Source of the DNA: Chryseobacterium potabilaquae
GTDB taxonomy: Bacteria; Bacteroidota; Bacteroidia; Flavobacteriales; Weeksellaceae
DNA length: 64,000 nt
Assembly (NCBI RefSeq): GCF_902728265.1
Contig: NZ_CACVBR010000002.1
Span: forward strand, 186,001 to 250,000
Direction of reading: 5' to 3'
Under the pieces are notes generated by a model, which saw only the letters and a list, made by a program, of their open reading frames with translations, had not been told where the DNA came from and made no database searches. Shown one piece after another: positions 51,922-61,647 of the stretch (positions within the stretch are counted from its first letter, which is position 1; each line of letters begins with the position of its first letter). The position numbers and the translations under genes are program-made.

Positions 51922-53250
51922 ATGATATTAACCATTGGTAGTAAAGAGTATTTTAAAGGAATTGAAAAAATCCAATTTGAAGGAAAAGAATCTAATAATC
52001 CTTTAGCATTCAAATTTTATGATGAAAGCAAAATAGTTCGTGGAAAAACGATGAAAGAGTATTTCAAATTTGCAACTGCCTACTGGCACACATTCTGTGC
52101 TACAGGAAACGACCCTTTTGGAATCGGCACCCAACATTTTGATTGGTTGACTACTCAGGATGTGAAATTAAGAGCTACAGAAAAAATGGATGCCGCTTTC
52201 GAATTTTTCACTAAACTTGGCACTCCTTACTATTGTTTTCATGATTATGATTTAATTGACGAAGCAGATCACTTTGCAGAATCCACAAAAAGATTAGAAT
52301 TCATCACAGATTATGCTAAAGAAAAACAAGCCGCTTCAGGAGTAAAATTACTTTGGGGAACTTCAAACTGTTTTTCGAATCCTCGATTCATGAATGGAGC
52401 AGCCACCAATCCATCTTTTGACGTATTAGCATATGCAGGTGGGCAAGTCAAAAACGCATTGGATGCTACTATAAAATTAGATGGAGAGAATTATGTTTTC
52501 TGGGGAGGCCGTGAAGGATATATGTCTTTGCTCAATACAAATATGAAACGTGAGCAGGAACATATGGCAAAATTCTTACATATGGCTAAAGATTATGCGC
52601 GAGCCCAAGGCTTCAAAGGAACATTTTTTATCGAGCCCAAACCCATGGAGCCCACCAAGCATCAGTATGATTTTGATGCTGCAACGTGTTTAAACTTTCT
52701 TCGTCAATATGATTTATTAAATGATTTTAAACTTAATCTTGAAGTTAATCATGCTACACTGGCACAGCATACTTTTGAACATGAGCTCCAAGTAGCAGCA
52801 GACAACCATGTTCTAGGGAGTATTGATGCCAATCGAGGAGATTATCAAAACGGATGGGATACAGATCAGTTTCCTGTCGACCTATATGAATTGACTCAAG
52901 CGATGTTAGTGATTATCCAAGCAGGAGGATTACAAGGAGGAGGGGTGAATTTTGATGCTAAAATCAGGAGAAATTCAACAGACTTGGAAGATATTTTCAT
53001 TGCTCATATTAGTGGTATGGACAATTTCGCAAGAGCATTCCTTGCTGCAGATGCCATCTTAGAAAAATCAAAATATACAGAAATCAGAAGAAATAGATAT
53101 TCTTCATTTGATTCCGGAAAAGGAAAAAATTTCGAAGAAGGAAAATTATCTCTTATCGATTTAGCTTATCATGCAGAAGGACTAGGAGAAGTGGGTAGAG
53201 AAAGTGGTAAACAAGAATTTCTTGAAAGCATCATCAACCAGTATTTGTAA
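51922..53250 (+). CDS. xylA: Xylose isomerase
   Basis: 442 residues, class II length. Metal and catalytic residues visible in [12 protein letters not shown] (catalytic His), [41 protein letters not shown] (metal Glu and His), [14 protein letters not shown] and [18 protein letters not shown] (metal Asp). It interconverts D-xylose and D-xylulose. It lies 57 bases after xylB with the palindrome between, and 47 bases before the sugar transporter. Confidence 0.97.
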   Translation: MILTIGSKEYFKGIEKIQFEGKESNNPLAFKFYDESKIVRGKTMKEYFKFATAYWHTFCATGNDPFGIGTQHFDWLTTQDVKLRATEKMDAAFEFFTKLGTPYYCFHDYDLIDEADHFAESTKRLEFITDYAKEKQAASGVKLLWGTSNCFSNPRFMNGAATNPSFDVLAYAGGQVKNALDATIKLDGENYVFWGGREGYMSLLNTNMKREQEHMAKFLHMAKDYARAQGFKGTFFIEPKPMEPTKHQYDFDAATCLNFLRQYDLLNDFKLNLEVNHATLAQHTFEHELQVAADNHVLGSIDANRGDYQNGWDTDQFPVDLYELTQAMLVIIQAGGLQGGGVNFDAKIRRNSTDLEDIFIAHISGMDNFARAFLAADAILEKSKYTEIRRNRYSSFDSGKGKNFEEGKLSLIDLAYHAEGLGEVGRESGKQEFLESIINQYL

Positions 53251-53297
53251 TATTTATATCTCTTTTTATAACAATCCAACTAAAACTATATGAAATT

Positions 53298-54719
53298 ATG
53301 CAAATAGTAGATTCCGGACCAAAATATTCTTCTGAAACAAAAGCTGAAATCAATGTATTATATGTTACTATTCTTACTTTAGTAGCTACTTTAGGTGGAC
53401 TTTTGTTTGGTTATGATACGGCCGTAATTTCCGGAGCTGAAAAATCAATACAAGAATACCTGATCATTCCATTAGGGTTAAGTTCTCTGGTGCATGGAGC
53501 AACCATTTCCAGTGCTTTAATAGGATGTATCTTAGGAGGGGCAATTTCAGGCTACTTTTCAACACGATTGGGAAGGAAAAAATCATTGATGCTTTCTGCA
53601 TTTTTGTTTTTTATCAGTGCTTTAGGGGCTGCTTATCCCGAATTTTTATTTTTTACTCAAGGCGAACATTCAATGGGTGTTTTATTAGCATTCAATATAT
53701 ACAGAATTATTGGAGGAATAGGAGTTGGACTGGCTTCTGCTGTTTGCCCTATGTACATTGGTGAAATTGCTCCTGCGGAAATCCGTGGCAGGCTAGTTTC
53801 TTTAAACCAATTTGCTATTATCTTTGGTATGCTGGTTGTTTATTTCGTGAACTGGGGGATTGCAAACGGAAAATCGGTAGAATGGATTCATAATATAGGA
53901 TGGCGTTATATGTTCTTATCACTCACTATTCCTGCCACCCTGTTTGGAGTTTTGTTATTCTTTGTTCCAGAAACTCCACGCTATCTTACTTTAATAAAAA
54001 AGGATGAAGAAGCTCTAAACATTTTAACCAAAATAAATGGTACAGAAAGAGCAAAAGAAATATTTGCCGAAATAAAAGCGACAGTAACCGAGCATACCAG
54101 TGAAATATTTGCTTTTGGAAAAACAGTACTCCTTATTGGAATTTTGCTTTCTGTTTTTCAGCAATTCGTTGGGATTAATGTGGCATTATATTATGCTCCA
54201 AGAATTTTTGAAAGTATGGGAGTCCATAAAGATGCTTCGATGCTTCAAACTGTAGTGATGGGATTAGTGAATGTGATTTTTACGATTGTGGCTATCTTCA
54301 CTGTCGATAAATGGGGTAGAAAACCTTTATTGATTGTGGGCTCTATCGGTATGGCAATAGGAATGTTTGCCATTGCAATTTTCTCTTATTTGCATATTAT
54401 TGGCATTACAACATTAATTTTCATCATCATTTATACTGCATCCTTTATGATGTCATGGGGGCCTATTTGTTGGGTATTAATCTCAGAAATTTTTCCGAAT
54501 AAGATAAGAGGTACGGCCATTGCTATCGCGGTTGCGGCACAATGGGCTGCCAATTATTTAATTTCTTCAACCTATCCTTTCATGATGGAGTTGAGTGGTG
54601 CTTTTACTTACGGTTTTTATGGCGTAATGAGTGTTTTATCACTGTTTTTCGTATGGAAAATGGTTCCTGAAACAAAGGAAAAATCCTTGGAAGAAATTGA
54701 AAATATTTGGAAAAAATAA
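53298..54719 (+). CDS. Sugar porter of the MFS family, probable D-xylose:H+ symporter
   Basis: 473 residues with 12 predicted transmembrane segments. Sugar-porter signatures: LLFGYDTAVISGAEKS at the start, RLGRKKSL in loop 2-3, IYRIIGGIGVGLASAVCPMYIGEIAPAEIRG, PETPRYLTL, WGRKPLL and final PETKEKSLEEIE. Position after xylB-xylA indicates xylose as substrate (XylE/XylT type). Inner membrane, proton-coupled. Confidence 0.9.
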   Translation: MQIVDSGPKYSSETKAEINVLYVTILTLVATLGGLLFGYDTAVISGAEKSIQEYLIIPLGLSSLVHGATISSALIGCILGGAISGYFSTRLGRKKSLMLSAFLFFISALGAAYPEFLFFTQGEHSMGVLLAFNIYRIIGGIGVGLASAVCPMYIGEIAPAEIRGRLVSLNQFAIIFGMLVVYFVNWGIANGKSVEWIHNIGWRYMFLSLTIPATLFGVLLFFVPETPRYLTLIKKDEEALNILTKINGTERAKEIFAEIKATVTEHTSEIFAFGKTVLLIGILLSVFQQFVGINVALYYAPRIFESMGVHKDASMLQTVVMGLVNVIFTIVAIFTVDKWGRKPLLIVGSIGMAIGMFAIAIFSYLHIIGITTLIFIIIYTASFMMSWGPICWVLISEIFPNKIRGTAIAIAVAAQWAANYLISSTYPFMMELSGAFTYGFYGVMSVLSLFFVWKMVPETKEKSLEEIENIWKK

Positions 54720-54963
54720 AGGGAACAAAAAACAATAAAAGCATGGAGGTTTAGGTGTTTTTATTGACCATCTGGCCTTTCCAATAGTAGGGAAAGTTTA
54801 TATTTATAAAAAATGATCTAAGTAATGAAATAAGCTGTATCTTTTAACCCGATTTTAATTAAGTATAAAATCAAATTATTCCCTCTTTGATTGAGCATAA
54901 TTTGATTAAATTTACATCACTAATGTATAGCATTGTATATACAAAAATATTCAAAAAATATAT

Positions 54964-55992
54964 ATGAATAAAAAAAGTGCCACGATATACGATATATCCA
55001 AAAAACTCAATGTAAGTGTGGCAACTGTTTCCAGAGCTTTAAATAACCACCCAAGAATAAGTCAAGCGACAAAAGATTTGGTTGTGAAAACAGCTAAAGA
55101 AATGAACTATAAGCAAAATAATCTTGCTAAAGCACTCAAAAGCGGAGAAACCAAAAATGTAGGAATTATTGTTCCCTACATTAATACCAACTTTTTCTCC
55201 TCAGTTATTAGAGGTATTGAAGAAGAGCTTTCCCCCCACGGTTATCATGTGATTATCTGTCAAAGTCATGAAGATATCAATATTGAAAAAAGACATTTAA
55301 ATACATTACTTAATGCTCAAGTAGATGGAATATTTATGTCTGTTTCAAAAACGACAATAGACACTGAGCATATTCGAAATATTTTGGATACCAGCAATAC
55401 ACCTATTATATTTTTTGACCGTAAAAAAGACATTTCAGGAATAAGTACAGTCACAATCGACGATTACCGAGGTGGATATGTGGCCACAGAACATTTAATA
55501 AAAGAAGGCTATAAAAACATTTGTCATTTTGCCGGAGATCTTAATCTTGAAATTTATCAGAATCGCCTCAATGGATATAAACAAGCATTGATTGATAACA
55601 ATCTAATGGTAAAGTCAGACAATATCATTTCTACAGGAAGTTCCATTGATGCCGGAATTGAAGCGATAAAAAAGCTTTGGGAAAAGAAGTCGGTTCCCGA
55701 TGCTATTTTCTCATCTAGTGATTTTGCCGCTTTAGGAGCTTGTCAAGAGCTGAAAAAACGTAAAATAAAAATCCCCCAAGAAGTTGCTGTTATAGGCTTC
55801 TCCAACGAACCTTTTACCCAATTTATGGAACTTCCTATCAGCTCCGTAGATCAAACTCCTGTTACGATGGGAAAAATGGCAGGACAAGTATTCTTAGAAA
55901 ATGTAAAAGAAAATGGTTCCGGTGTTTCTATTGAGAAAAAAGTCGTATTGGCACCCCAAATTTATATTAGAAAATCTTCAAAGCGGAAATAA
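54964..55992 (+). CDS. LacI-family transcriptional regulator
   Basis: 342 residues. The N-terminal HTH with hinge helix (TIYDISKKLNVSVATVSRAL, NNHPRISQATKDLV, NNLAKALKSG) is followed by a periplasmic-binding-protein-like effector domain (VGIIVPYINTNFFSSVIRGI, FSSSDFAALGACQELK, SSVDQTPVTMGKMAG). It sits between the xylose operon (same strand, 244 bases upstream) and the convergent hexuronate genes. The LacI-type palindromes at 50153 and 51879 make it the likely xylose regulator, though hexuronate control is possible too. Confidence 0.9.
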   Translation: MNKKSATIYDISKKLNVSVATVSRALNNHPRISQATKDLVVKTAKEMNYKQNNLAKALKSGETKNVGIIVPYINTNFFSSVIRGIEEELSPHGYHVIICQSHEDINIEKRHLNTLLNAQVDGIFMSVSKTTIDTEHIRNILDTSNTPIIFFDRKKDISGISTVTIDDYRGGYVATEHLIKEGYKNICHFAGDLNLEIYQNRLNGYKQALIDNNLMVKSDNIISTGSSIDAGIEAIKKLWEKKSVPDAIFSSSDFAALGACQELKKRKIKIPQEVAVIGFSNEPFTQFMELPISSVDQTPVTMGKMAGQVFLENVKENGSGVSIEKKVVLAPQIYIRKSSKRK

Positions 55993-56015
55993 AATCTGAC
56001 TGTATATAGTAAAAA

Positions 56016-56049
56016 GAAAATGTTCCTTACTCATGTAAGAAACATTTTC
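56016..56049. terminator. Bidirectional terminator between lacI-type gene and uxaA
   Basis: GAAAATGTT-C-CTTAC / GTAAG-A-AACATTTTC, 14 paired bases with one mismatch and a 4-base loop. A/T ends on both sides allow use by the convergent genes. Confidence 0.75.
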
Positions 56050-56077
56050 AACCCTAATATTTATATAATTAAAACAA

Positions 56078-57694
56078 TTATAAAGATACTCCTCGTCTCC
56101 AAGGAATAAAATCGTTCTGTTGTAAAACAGCTGCTTTTGTTTTTATATTTCCGCTTGCCACTTCAATAATAAATTCTAGCAACTCGTCTGCTTTTTCTTC
56201 GATTGTTTTCTCTCCTTTAATAACGTCTCCCGTATTAAAATCAATAATATCAGGCATTTTTTCATACAGAGCTGTATTCGAAGAAATTTTAACTACCGGA
56301 ACAACAGGGTTTCCTGTCGGAGTTCCTAAACCCGTTGTAAATAAAACCATATTTGAACCTGACCCCACAAGAGCTGTGGTACATTCAACATCGTTTCCCG
56401 GTGTACACAACAAATTTAACCCTGGCTTTTTGATATACTCTGTAAAATCCAGTACATCATTTATGAGAGATGAGCCTCCTTTTTTAGCCGCCCCTGCAGA
56501 TTTCATGGCATCCGTTATTAGCCCATCTTTAATATTCCCCGGTGACGGATTCATATCAAAGCCAGATCCTGCAGCAACGACTGATTTTTCAAAATCTTTC
56601 ATTAATTGTAAGAATCGTTCCCCATCTTTCTCATTGACACAACGATTGACTAGCTCCTGCTCTACTCCACATAATTCCGGAAATTCAGAAAGAATAGTTG
56701 CACCTCCAATTCCGGCCATCAGATCCGATAACTGCCCTAATACGGGGTTAGCAGAAATTCCAGAAAATCCATCTGAACCACCACATTCCAACCCTAAAAC
56801 GAGCTTTGAAATGGATGCTGGCTTTCTCTCTATTTCGTTGGCACGTTTGATTGCTTCATAAGAATCTTTGATAATTCCACTCAACATTTCATCCACTGTT
56901 CCAGACTTTTGCTGTTCATAAACAATAATCGGTTTTTTATGATCAGGGTTCATTTTTTCTAAAGCATCTTTAAAAATCTGAACCTGCAAATTCTGACAAC
57001 CTAAACTCAATACCGTTGCTCCGGCTACATTCGGATTATTAACATATCCGGCCAATAATCTTCCCAACGATTCAGCATCCTGACGAATTCCCCCGCAACC
57101 TCCCTGGTGGGTAATAAATTTTACTTCAATATTTTTAAAAACACGAGACTCTTTTTCTTCCTCAGTAATCGTTTCGAATTCAGAACTATTATTAACCAAA
57201 GATCTTAGTAATAATTGATGTTTAGTCACTTTTTCAAATAAAAGCTCCTTCTCAAAAATATCTTTTAGAATCTCAACATTTCTGTTTTCACAAAATACCA
57301 GCGGAAAAAACAACCAAATATTTTCTGTACCCACTTGTCCATCCTCTCTATGATAGCCCATGAAAGTTCTATCTTTCCATTGAGCAACATCAGGTGCTAT
57401 CCATGAAGCAGTTTCTGTCTTTCCTTTTACTTTTGTACTTTGATGCTTAACGTTTTCAGTTGTTATAACTTCTCCTTTTTGGATGGGTAAATTCGCTTTT
57501 CCCACCAAAACACCATACATAATGATAGGATCATCTATATTTAGATGTTCAATTACGAATTTATGTTTTGCTTTCGTATCTTTTATTATTTCATAAGTAA
57601 GATTATCTAAAATAACAGTTTCTCCCTCCTTCAAATCAACCAATGCCACTGCTACATTATCTTTGGGATTTACTTTTAGTACTTTCTTTTGCAT
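56078..57694 (-). CDS. uxaA: Altronate dehydratase
   Basis: 538 residues. An N-terminal SAF domain (KVNPKDNVAVALVDLKEGET, about 1-90) is joined to the UxaA/GarD catalytic domain: GYHREDGQVGTENIWL, THQGGCGGIRQDAESLGR, LGLECGGSDGFSGISANP, LLCTPGNDVECTTALVGSG and TGLGTPTGNPVVPVVKIS. Cys residues in GGCGG and ECGGSD are those expected to hold the metal centre. It dehydrates D-altronate to 2-keto-3-deoxygluconate. Last gene of MFS-uxaB-uxaA; starts 5 bases after the uxaB stop. Confidence 0.94.
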   Translation of the reverse strand: MQKKVLKVNPKDNVAVALVDLKEGETVILDNLTYEIIKDTKAKHKFVIEHLNIDDPIIMYGVLVGKANLPIQKGEVITTENVKHQSTKVKGKTETASWIAPDVAQWKDRTFMGYHREDGQVGTENIWLFFPLVFCENRNVEILKDIFEKELLFEKVTKHQLLLRSLVNNSSEFETITEEEKESRVFKNIEVKFITHQGGCGGIRQDAESLGRLLAGYVNNPNVAGATVLSLGCQNLQVQIFKDALEKMNPDHKKPIIVYEQQKSGTVDEMLSGIIKDSYEAIKRANEIERKPASISKLVLGLECGGSDGFSGISANPVLGQLSDLMAGIGGATILSEFPELCGVEQELVNRCVNEKDGERFLQLMKDFEKSVVAAGSGFDMNPSPGNIKDGLITDAMKSAGAAKKGGSSLINDVLDFTEYIKKPGLNLLCTPGNDVECTTALVGSGSNMVLFTTGLGTPTGNPVVPVVKISSNTALYEKMPDIIDFNTGDVIKGEKTIEEKADELLEFIIEVASGNIKTKAAVLQQNDFIPWRRGVSL

Positions 57695-57699
57695 GGTTT

Positions 57700-59166
57700 T
57701 TAAGAATAAAATTGTCTGAAATTATAATAGGCAGTTTCAACATTATGTTGATCGATTTCCCATAATGCCTTTGCTACTGCAGATTTCAATCCTTGTACCT
57801 TTGTAAGGTCCATCCCCCAAAAAGAGGTTTCACTCAAAGCCAGTTCAGCAACTATTTCATACTCTTCATTTTCCCAGATTTCTTTAAATTTAGTAATGAT
57901 TGTATCTTCATCATTTAATGGTAAAAATTTATTACCAAAGCTTCCCTGATAGAATCGAATTAAACTTGCCAAAGAGAAAGTTAAATTTAGGGGCAATTTG
58001 TTGTTGATTTCAATATAACCTAATAAACTTGGAAGAATTCTTACTTTAAATTTTGACACAAAATATAATGCTATACTTGCTAAGTAATGCTTAATAAATG
58101 GATTTCTGAATCGATCGAACACCTCTTCTGAAAAATCTTTCAACTCCTTTTCATCCAACCCTAAAGTAGGATTCACTTCATTAAAAATAGTTTCATTTAA
58201 AAATCCACCAATAAACTCATTATCGATAGATTCTTTTACTGTTTCTTTCCCTGATAAAATAGCAGGAGCTAGCATAAGCGTATGGCCACCATTTAAAATC
58301 CTCACCTTTCTCAAACGGTAGGGTTCAATATCATCAACAACTAAAATCTGTTCATTGATTTCATCAAATGGAATTCTATCTTTTAAATTGCCACTCTCTT
58401 GGATGACCCAAAGTAAAAAGGCTTCTGCCACCACCATCATCTGATCTTCGTATTCCAATTGATCTTCATACGCTAGAACATCATCTTTCGGATATCCCGG
58501 AACAATTCTATCTACCAGGGTATTGTGAAAATAATTACTTTCTTCAACCCAGTTTATAAACTCTTCTTCTAAATTCCATAAAGCAGCATATTGCAAAATA
58601 ATCTTCTTCAGAACTAAAGCATTATCTTCAATCAATTCGCAAGGTATAATTCTCAAACCTTTTTCAGGGACTCCTTTGAAATGTTTGAATCTTTCATATA
58701 ACAAAACCGTAACCTTTGCAGGAAAATTTTTATGTGGACCCACATAGCTATTCTCCAATTCATCATAAGTAATCCCCGTTTCTGTTGTATTGGAAAAAAT
58801 AAATTCAAGTTCTTCTTCTTTAGCAATAGCTAGAAATTCATCATAATGGGTATAAGGATTAATGGACTTTTGAATCGCCGAAATAACTTGTTTTTCATCG
58901 ATAATTTCACCTTTTTTAATCCCTCTGGTAAAAAGAGTATATAAATTATCCTGTTCTTCCAATTTATGAACCGACCCCGCTGAAGTAGGCTGTATATTTA
59001 CAATACCTGCCTTAAATGACGTTTCTGTATTGAGTCGGTCAATTACATAATCTGTAAACCCCCTCATAAAATTTCCTCCTCCAAACTGTACTATTTTAAC
59101 GGGGAGTTTTTCCTGTGAACCGTTTAACTCGCGATTTAATTTTTGCTTTATCTGATTTTCCATCAT
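57700..59166 (-). CDS. uxaB: Tagaturonate reductase (altronate oxidoreductase)
   Basis: 488 residues of the mannitol-dehydrogenase family. The nucleotide site reads KIVQFGGGNFMRGFTDYV, followed by FIFSNTTETGI; the catalytic-domain signature is YRLRKVRILNGGHTLM (Lys, Asn, His). UxaB reduces D-tagaturonate to D-altronate with NADH. Two ATGs (59166, 59163) are adjacent; the start abuts the transporter stop codon, so translation is probably coupled. Confidence 0.92.
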   Translation of the reverse strand: MMENQIKQKLNRELNGSQEKLPVKIVQFGGGNFMRGFTDYVIDRLNTETSFKAGIVNIQPTSAGSVHKLEEQDNLYTLFTRGIKKGEIIDEKQVISAIQKSINPYTHYDEFLAIAKEEELEFIFSNTTETGITYDELENSYVGPHKNFPAKVTVLLYERFKHFKGVPEKGLRIIPCELIEDNALVLKKIILQYAALWNLEEEFINWVEESNYFHNTLVDRIVPGYPKDDVLAYEDQLEYEDQMMVVAEAFLLWVIQESGNLKDRIPFDEINEQILVVDDIEPYRLRKVRILNGGHTLMLAPAILSGKETVKESIDNEFIGGFLNETIFNEVNPTLGLDEKELKDFSEEVFDRFRNPFIKHYLASIALYFVSKFKVRILPSLLGYIEINNKLPLNLTFSLASLIRFYQGSFGNKFLPLNDEDTIITKFKEIWENEEYEIVAELALSETSFWGMDLTKVQGLKSAVAKALWEIDQHNVETAYYNFRQFYS

Positions 59167-60696
59167 TTATTTACTTATTATTTTATATTTTGGAACTAAC
59201 GTTTTCATTACGCTCCACGCTATTAAGTAGGCCACAGCGCATACCGAAAAAATAATCATATATCCTTTATCTATACCATCTGAGATCACCGCTCCAGATT
59301 TTTCAAGTTGCTCAAGAAATCCCTCCGGTAAACGTTCATTAATATATTGAGGATATTTTTCTAATAAAGGAGTTCCATCAATGGTCGTCCAAGCTTTGTG
59401 TGAATAATCAAACAACATTCCGGAAGACTTATTAATCAAGAAAGAACCAATTCCTCCTGCCATTCCACCAATTCCTGTAATTGTTGCAATGGCTTTTTTA
59501 GGAAACATATCCCCTACGGTCGAGAATATATTGGCAGACCAAGCCTGATGAGCAGCACCTGCTACTCCAATAATCAGAACAGGAATCCAATAACTTATTT
59601 TACCTAAAGGCTGTGCTAACAATGCTAATAGTGGAAAAAATGCAAAAATCAACATCGCTTTCATCCTTCCTGAGTATGCATTCATTCCTTTTTTTTCTAC
59701 AAAATATTTGGGGAGCCAACCTCCTATGATCGATAATAATGTTATCATGTAAAGAATAAATAGAGGAAATGCACTTTGTGTGGAATCCATTTTATATACT
59801 GAGCTCAGATAAGCCGGAGTCCAAAAAAGGAAAAACCACCATATCCCATCTGTCATAAATTTTCCAAAAGCAAATGCCCATGTCTGTTTATGGCTAAAAC
59901 ACTCTTTGAAAGAAAACTTTCTTTCTTGTAGGGATGAACCTTCCGTCGGAATATCTTCATGATCTTGTTGAATATAGTTAAGTTCATGTTCATTTACTTT
60001 ATGGTGCTCGTGAGGTTTTTTATAATAAAATACCCAAAGTCCCATCCATACAAATCCTAAGGCTCCAATAATAATAAATGCCCATTCCCATCCCATTGAT
60101 TTTGCAATAAACGGAATACTAACCGGGGCCGCTAGAGCGCCCACTGTTGCTCCTGCATTAAAAATACTTGTTGCTAAAGCTCTATCTTTTTTCGGAAAAT
60201 ATTCTGCTGTAGTTTTAATCGCTGCGGGAAAGTTTCCTGCTTCCCCAACCGCCAATACAAAACGAGCAAAAATAAACAGAGTAACACTTGTACTAATAAT
60301 GGATCCTATATTATCTACTTTGCTAATAATATCTTTAGATTCTTCAAATCCAACCCACCAACTTCCTGTCAAAATTCCCGACGCTCCTATTCCACAGAAA
60401 GCATGAATCACAGCACCCACCGACCAAATTCCAATAGCCCAAAGAAACCCTTTTTTAGTATCCATCCAGTCCACGAATTTGCCTGCAAAAAGCATACTTC
60501 CTGCATAAAAAATAGAAAACAAAGCCGTAATATTACCATAATCGTTATTGTTCCAATGAAACTCCGGCGCAATGAAGTCCTTCCATGTGAGAGACAATAC
60601 CTGTCGATCCATATAATTAATGGTTGTTGCAATGAAAAGAAGAACACAAATTGTCCATCTGAAGTGACTCGGTTTCGAGGATATTTCTTTTTTCAT
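59167..60696 (-). CDS. MFS hexuronate transporter (ExuT-like)
   Basis: 509 residues, 12 transmembrane segments, anion:cation-symporter branch of the MFS: RWTICVLLFIATTINYMDRQVLS at the start, AGSMLFAGKFVDWMDTKKGF, FVLAVGEAGNFPAAIKTTAEYFPKKDRALAT, and GGMAGGIGSFLINKSSGMLFD. The position in front of uxaB-uxaA points to galacturonate/glucuronate uptake. A larger loop than usual (about residues 108-135, SGILTGSWWVGFEESKDI) is present between helices 3 and 4. First gene of a three-gene operon. Confidence 0.88.
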   Translation of the reverse strand: MKKEISSKPSHFRWTICVLLFIATTINYMDRQVLSLTWKDFIAPEFHWNNNDYGNITALFSIFYAGSMLFAGKFVDWMDTKKGFLWAIGIWSVGAVIHAFCGIGASGILTGSWWVGFEESKDIISKVDNIGSIISTSVTLFIFARFVLAVGEAGNFPAAIKTTAEYFPKKDRALATSIFNAGATVGALAAPVSIPFIAKSMGWEWAFIIIGALGFVWMGLWVFYYKKPHEHHKVNEHELNYIQQDHEDIPTEGSSLQERKFSFKECFSHKQTWAFAFGKFMTDGIWWFFLFWTPAYLSSVYKMDSTQSAFPLFILYMITLLSIIGGWLPKYFVEKKGMNAYSGRMKAMLIFAFFPLLALLAQPLGKISYWIPVLIIGVAGAAHQAWSANIFSTVGDMFPKKAIATITGIGGMAGGIGSFLINKSSGMLFDYSHKAWTTIDGTPLLEKYPQYINERLPEGFLEQLEKSGAVISDGIDKGYMIIFSVCAVAYLIAWSVMKTLVPKYKIISK

Positions 60697-60713
60697 ATCA
60701 ATCTTTAAATAGT

Positions 60714-60729
60714 ATTGATTTTTATCAAT
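60714..60729. promoter_or_regulatory. Inverted repeat upstream of the hexuronate transporter operon
   Basis: ATTGAT-TTTT-ATCAAT, perfect 6-bp arms, 18 bases upstream of the transporter start. Could be an operator or a 5'-UTR hairpin. Confidence 0.4.
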
Positions 60730-60762
60730 TTGAAATAATGAGAGTACAAACTCACCTTCTTA

Positions 60763-60776
60763 TGCTGATATCAGCA
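60763..60776. promoter_or_regulatory. Perfect 14-bp palindrome upstream of the hexuronate transporter operon
   Basis: TGCTGATATCAGCA, no spacer, 67 bases upstream of the transporter start. Candidate operator for the hexuronate regulator. Confidence 0.5.
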
Positions 60777-60976
60777 AAGAAATTTTTATTTTCTCATCAT
60801 TGTCTTAGTTAATTTTCGAATGTTTTTTAGCGCAAAGATTTATTTTTTGATGCTTATTTTGAATGAACAAAATGGTTAATTAATTCTTGGCTTTCATTAT
60901 ATTAGTTTCTTATATACTCTTGCTTCTATCCTTTACATCTAAAATGGATCATGTGACCGAATCTCTACGCTAAAAA

Positions 60977-61645
60977 TTATCTTAATTTCTGAATGACTTG
61001 AATAGAATGCATCACAGTTTCTGTAATTTTTCTATAGTCATATTCTCCATTGTCATTTTTTACAAATAGTTGTGAACCTAAACCTACACAGTATGCTCCT
61101 GCAGCAATCCATTCTGAAATATTTTCCTCTGTGGGTAATACTCCCCCTGTAGGCATAATATGGGACCAAGGCATAGGACCTTTTACTGCTTTGATGAATT
61201 CCGGTCCTCCCACTTGAGTCGCAGGAAAGATTTTCACAATTTCAGCTCCTAATTCTTCCGCATAAGAAATTTCAGATACAGATCCACAACCGGGCATCCA
61301 TGAAATTTTTCTTCTGTTACAAACTTTTGCTACCTCAGGATTGAGCATAGGAGCTACAATAAAATTGGTCCCTTTTTGAATGTATAAAGAAGCCGTGCCA
61401 GCATCAATAATAGAGCCAATTCCTAAAATCAATTCGGGCAATTCTTTTTCTGCATATTTTATCAATTCCGCAAATACTTCATGAGCAAAATCACCTCGAT
61501 TAGTAAATTCAAAAACTCTAGCCCCCCCTTCGTAACAGGCTTTTAAAATTTTCTTTCCAATTTCTGTGTCAGAGTGGTAAAATACAGGAACAATACCTGT
61601 TTCTTTTATTTTCAATGCCACTTCTATGCGTGTAAATCTTGCCAT
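60977..61645 (-). CDS. eda: KDPG/KHG aldolase
   Basis: 222 residues. TIM-barrel aldolase motifs: VFEFTNRG with the catalytic Glu, GIGSIIDAGTASLYIQKGTNFIVAP, WMPGCGSVSE, and IVKIFPATQVGG, whose Lys is the Schiff-base lysine of the family. It cleaves 2-keto-3-deoxy-6-phosphogluconate to pyruvate and glyceraldehyde-3-phosphate. Begins 2 bases after the kdgK stop, so tightly coupled with it. Confidence 0.93.
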   Translation of the reverse strand: MARFTRIEVALKIKETGIVPVFYHSDTEIGKKILKACYEGGARVFEFTNRGDFAHEVFAELIKYAEKELPELILGIGSIIDAGTASLYIQKGTNFIVAPMLNPEVAKVCNRRKISWMPGCGSVSEISYAEELGAEIVKIFPATQVGGPEFIKAVKGPMPWSHIMPTGGVLPTEENISEWIAAGAYCVGLGSQLFVKNDNGEYDYRKITETVMHSIQVIQKLR

Positions 61646-61647
61646 AA

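Noticed and set aside
56376..56861. 161-codon plus-strand ORF
   Set aside because: Antisense shadow of uxaA, which has clear family motifs over the whole stretch.
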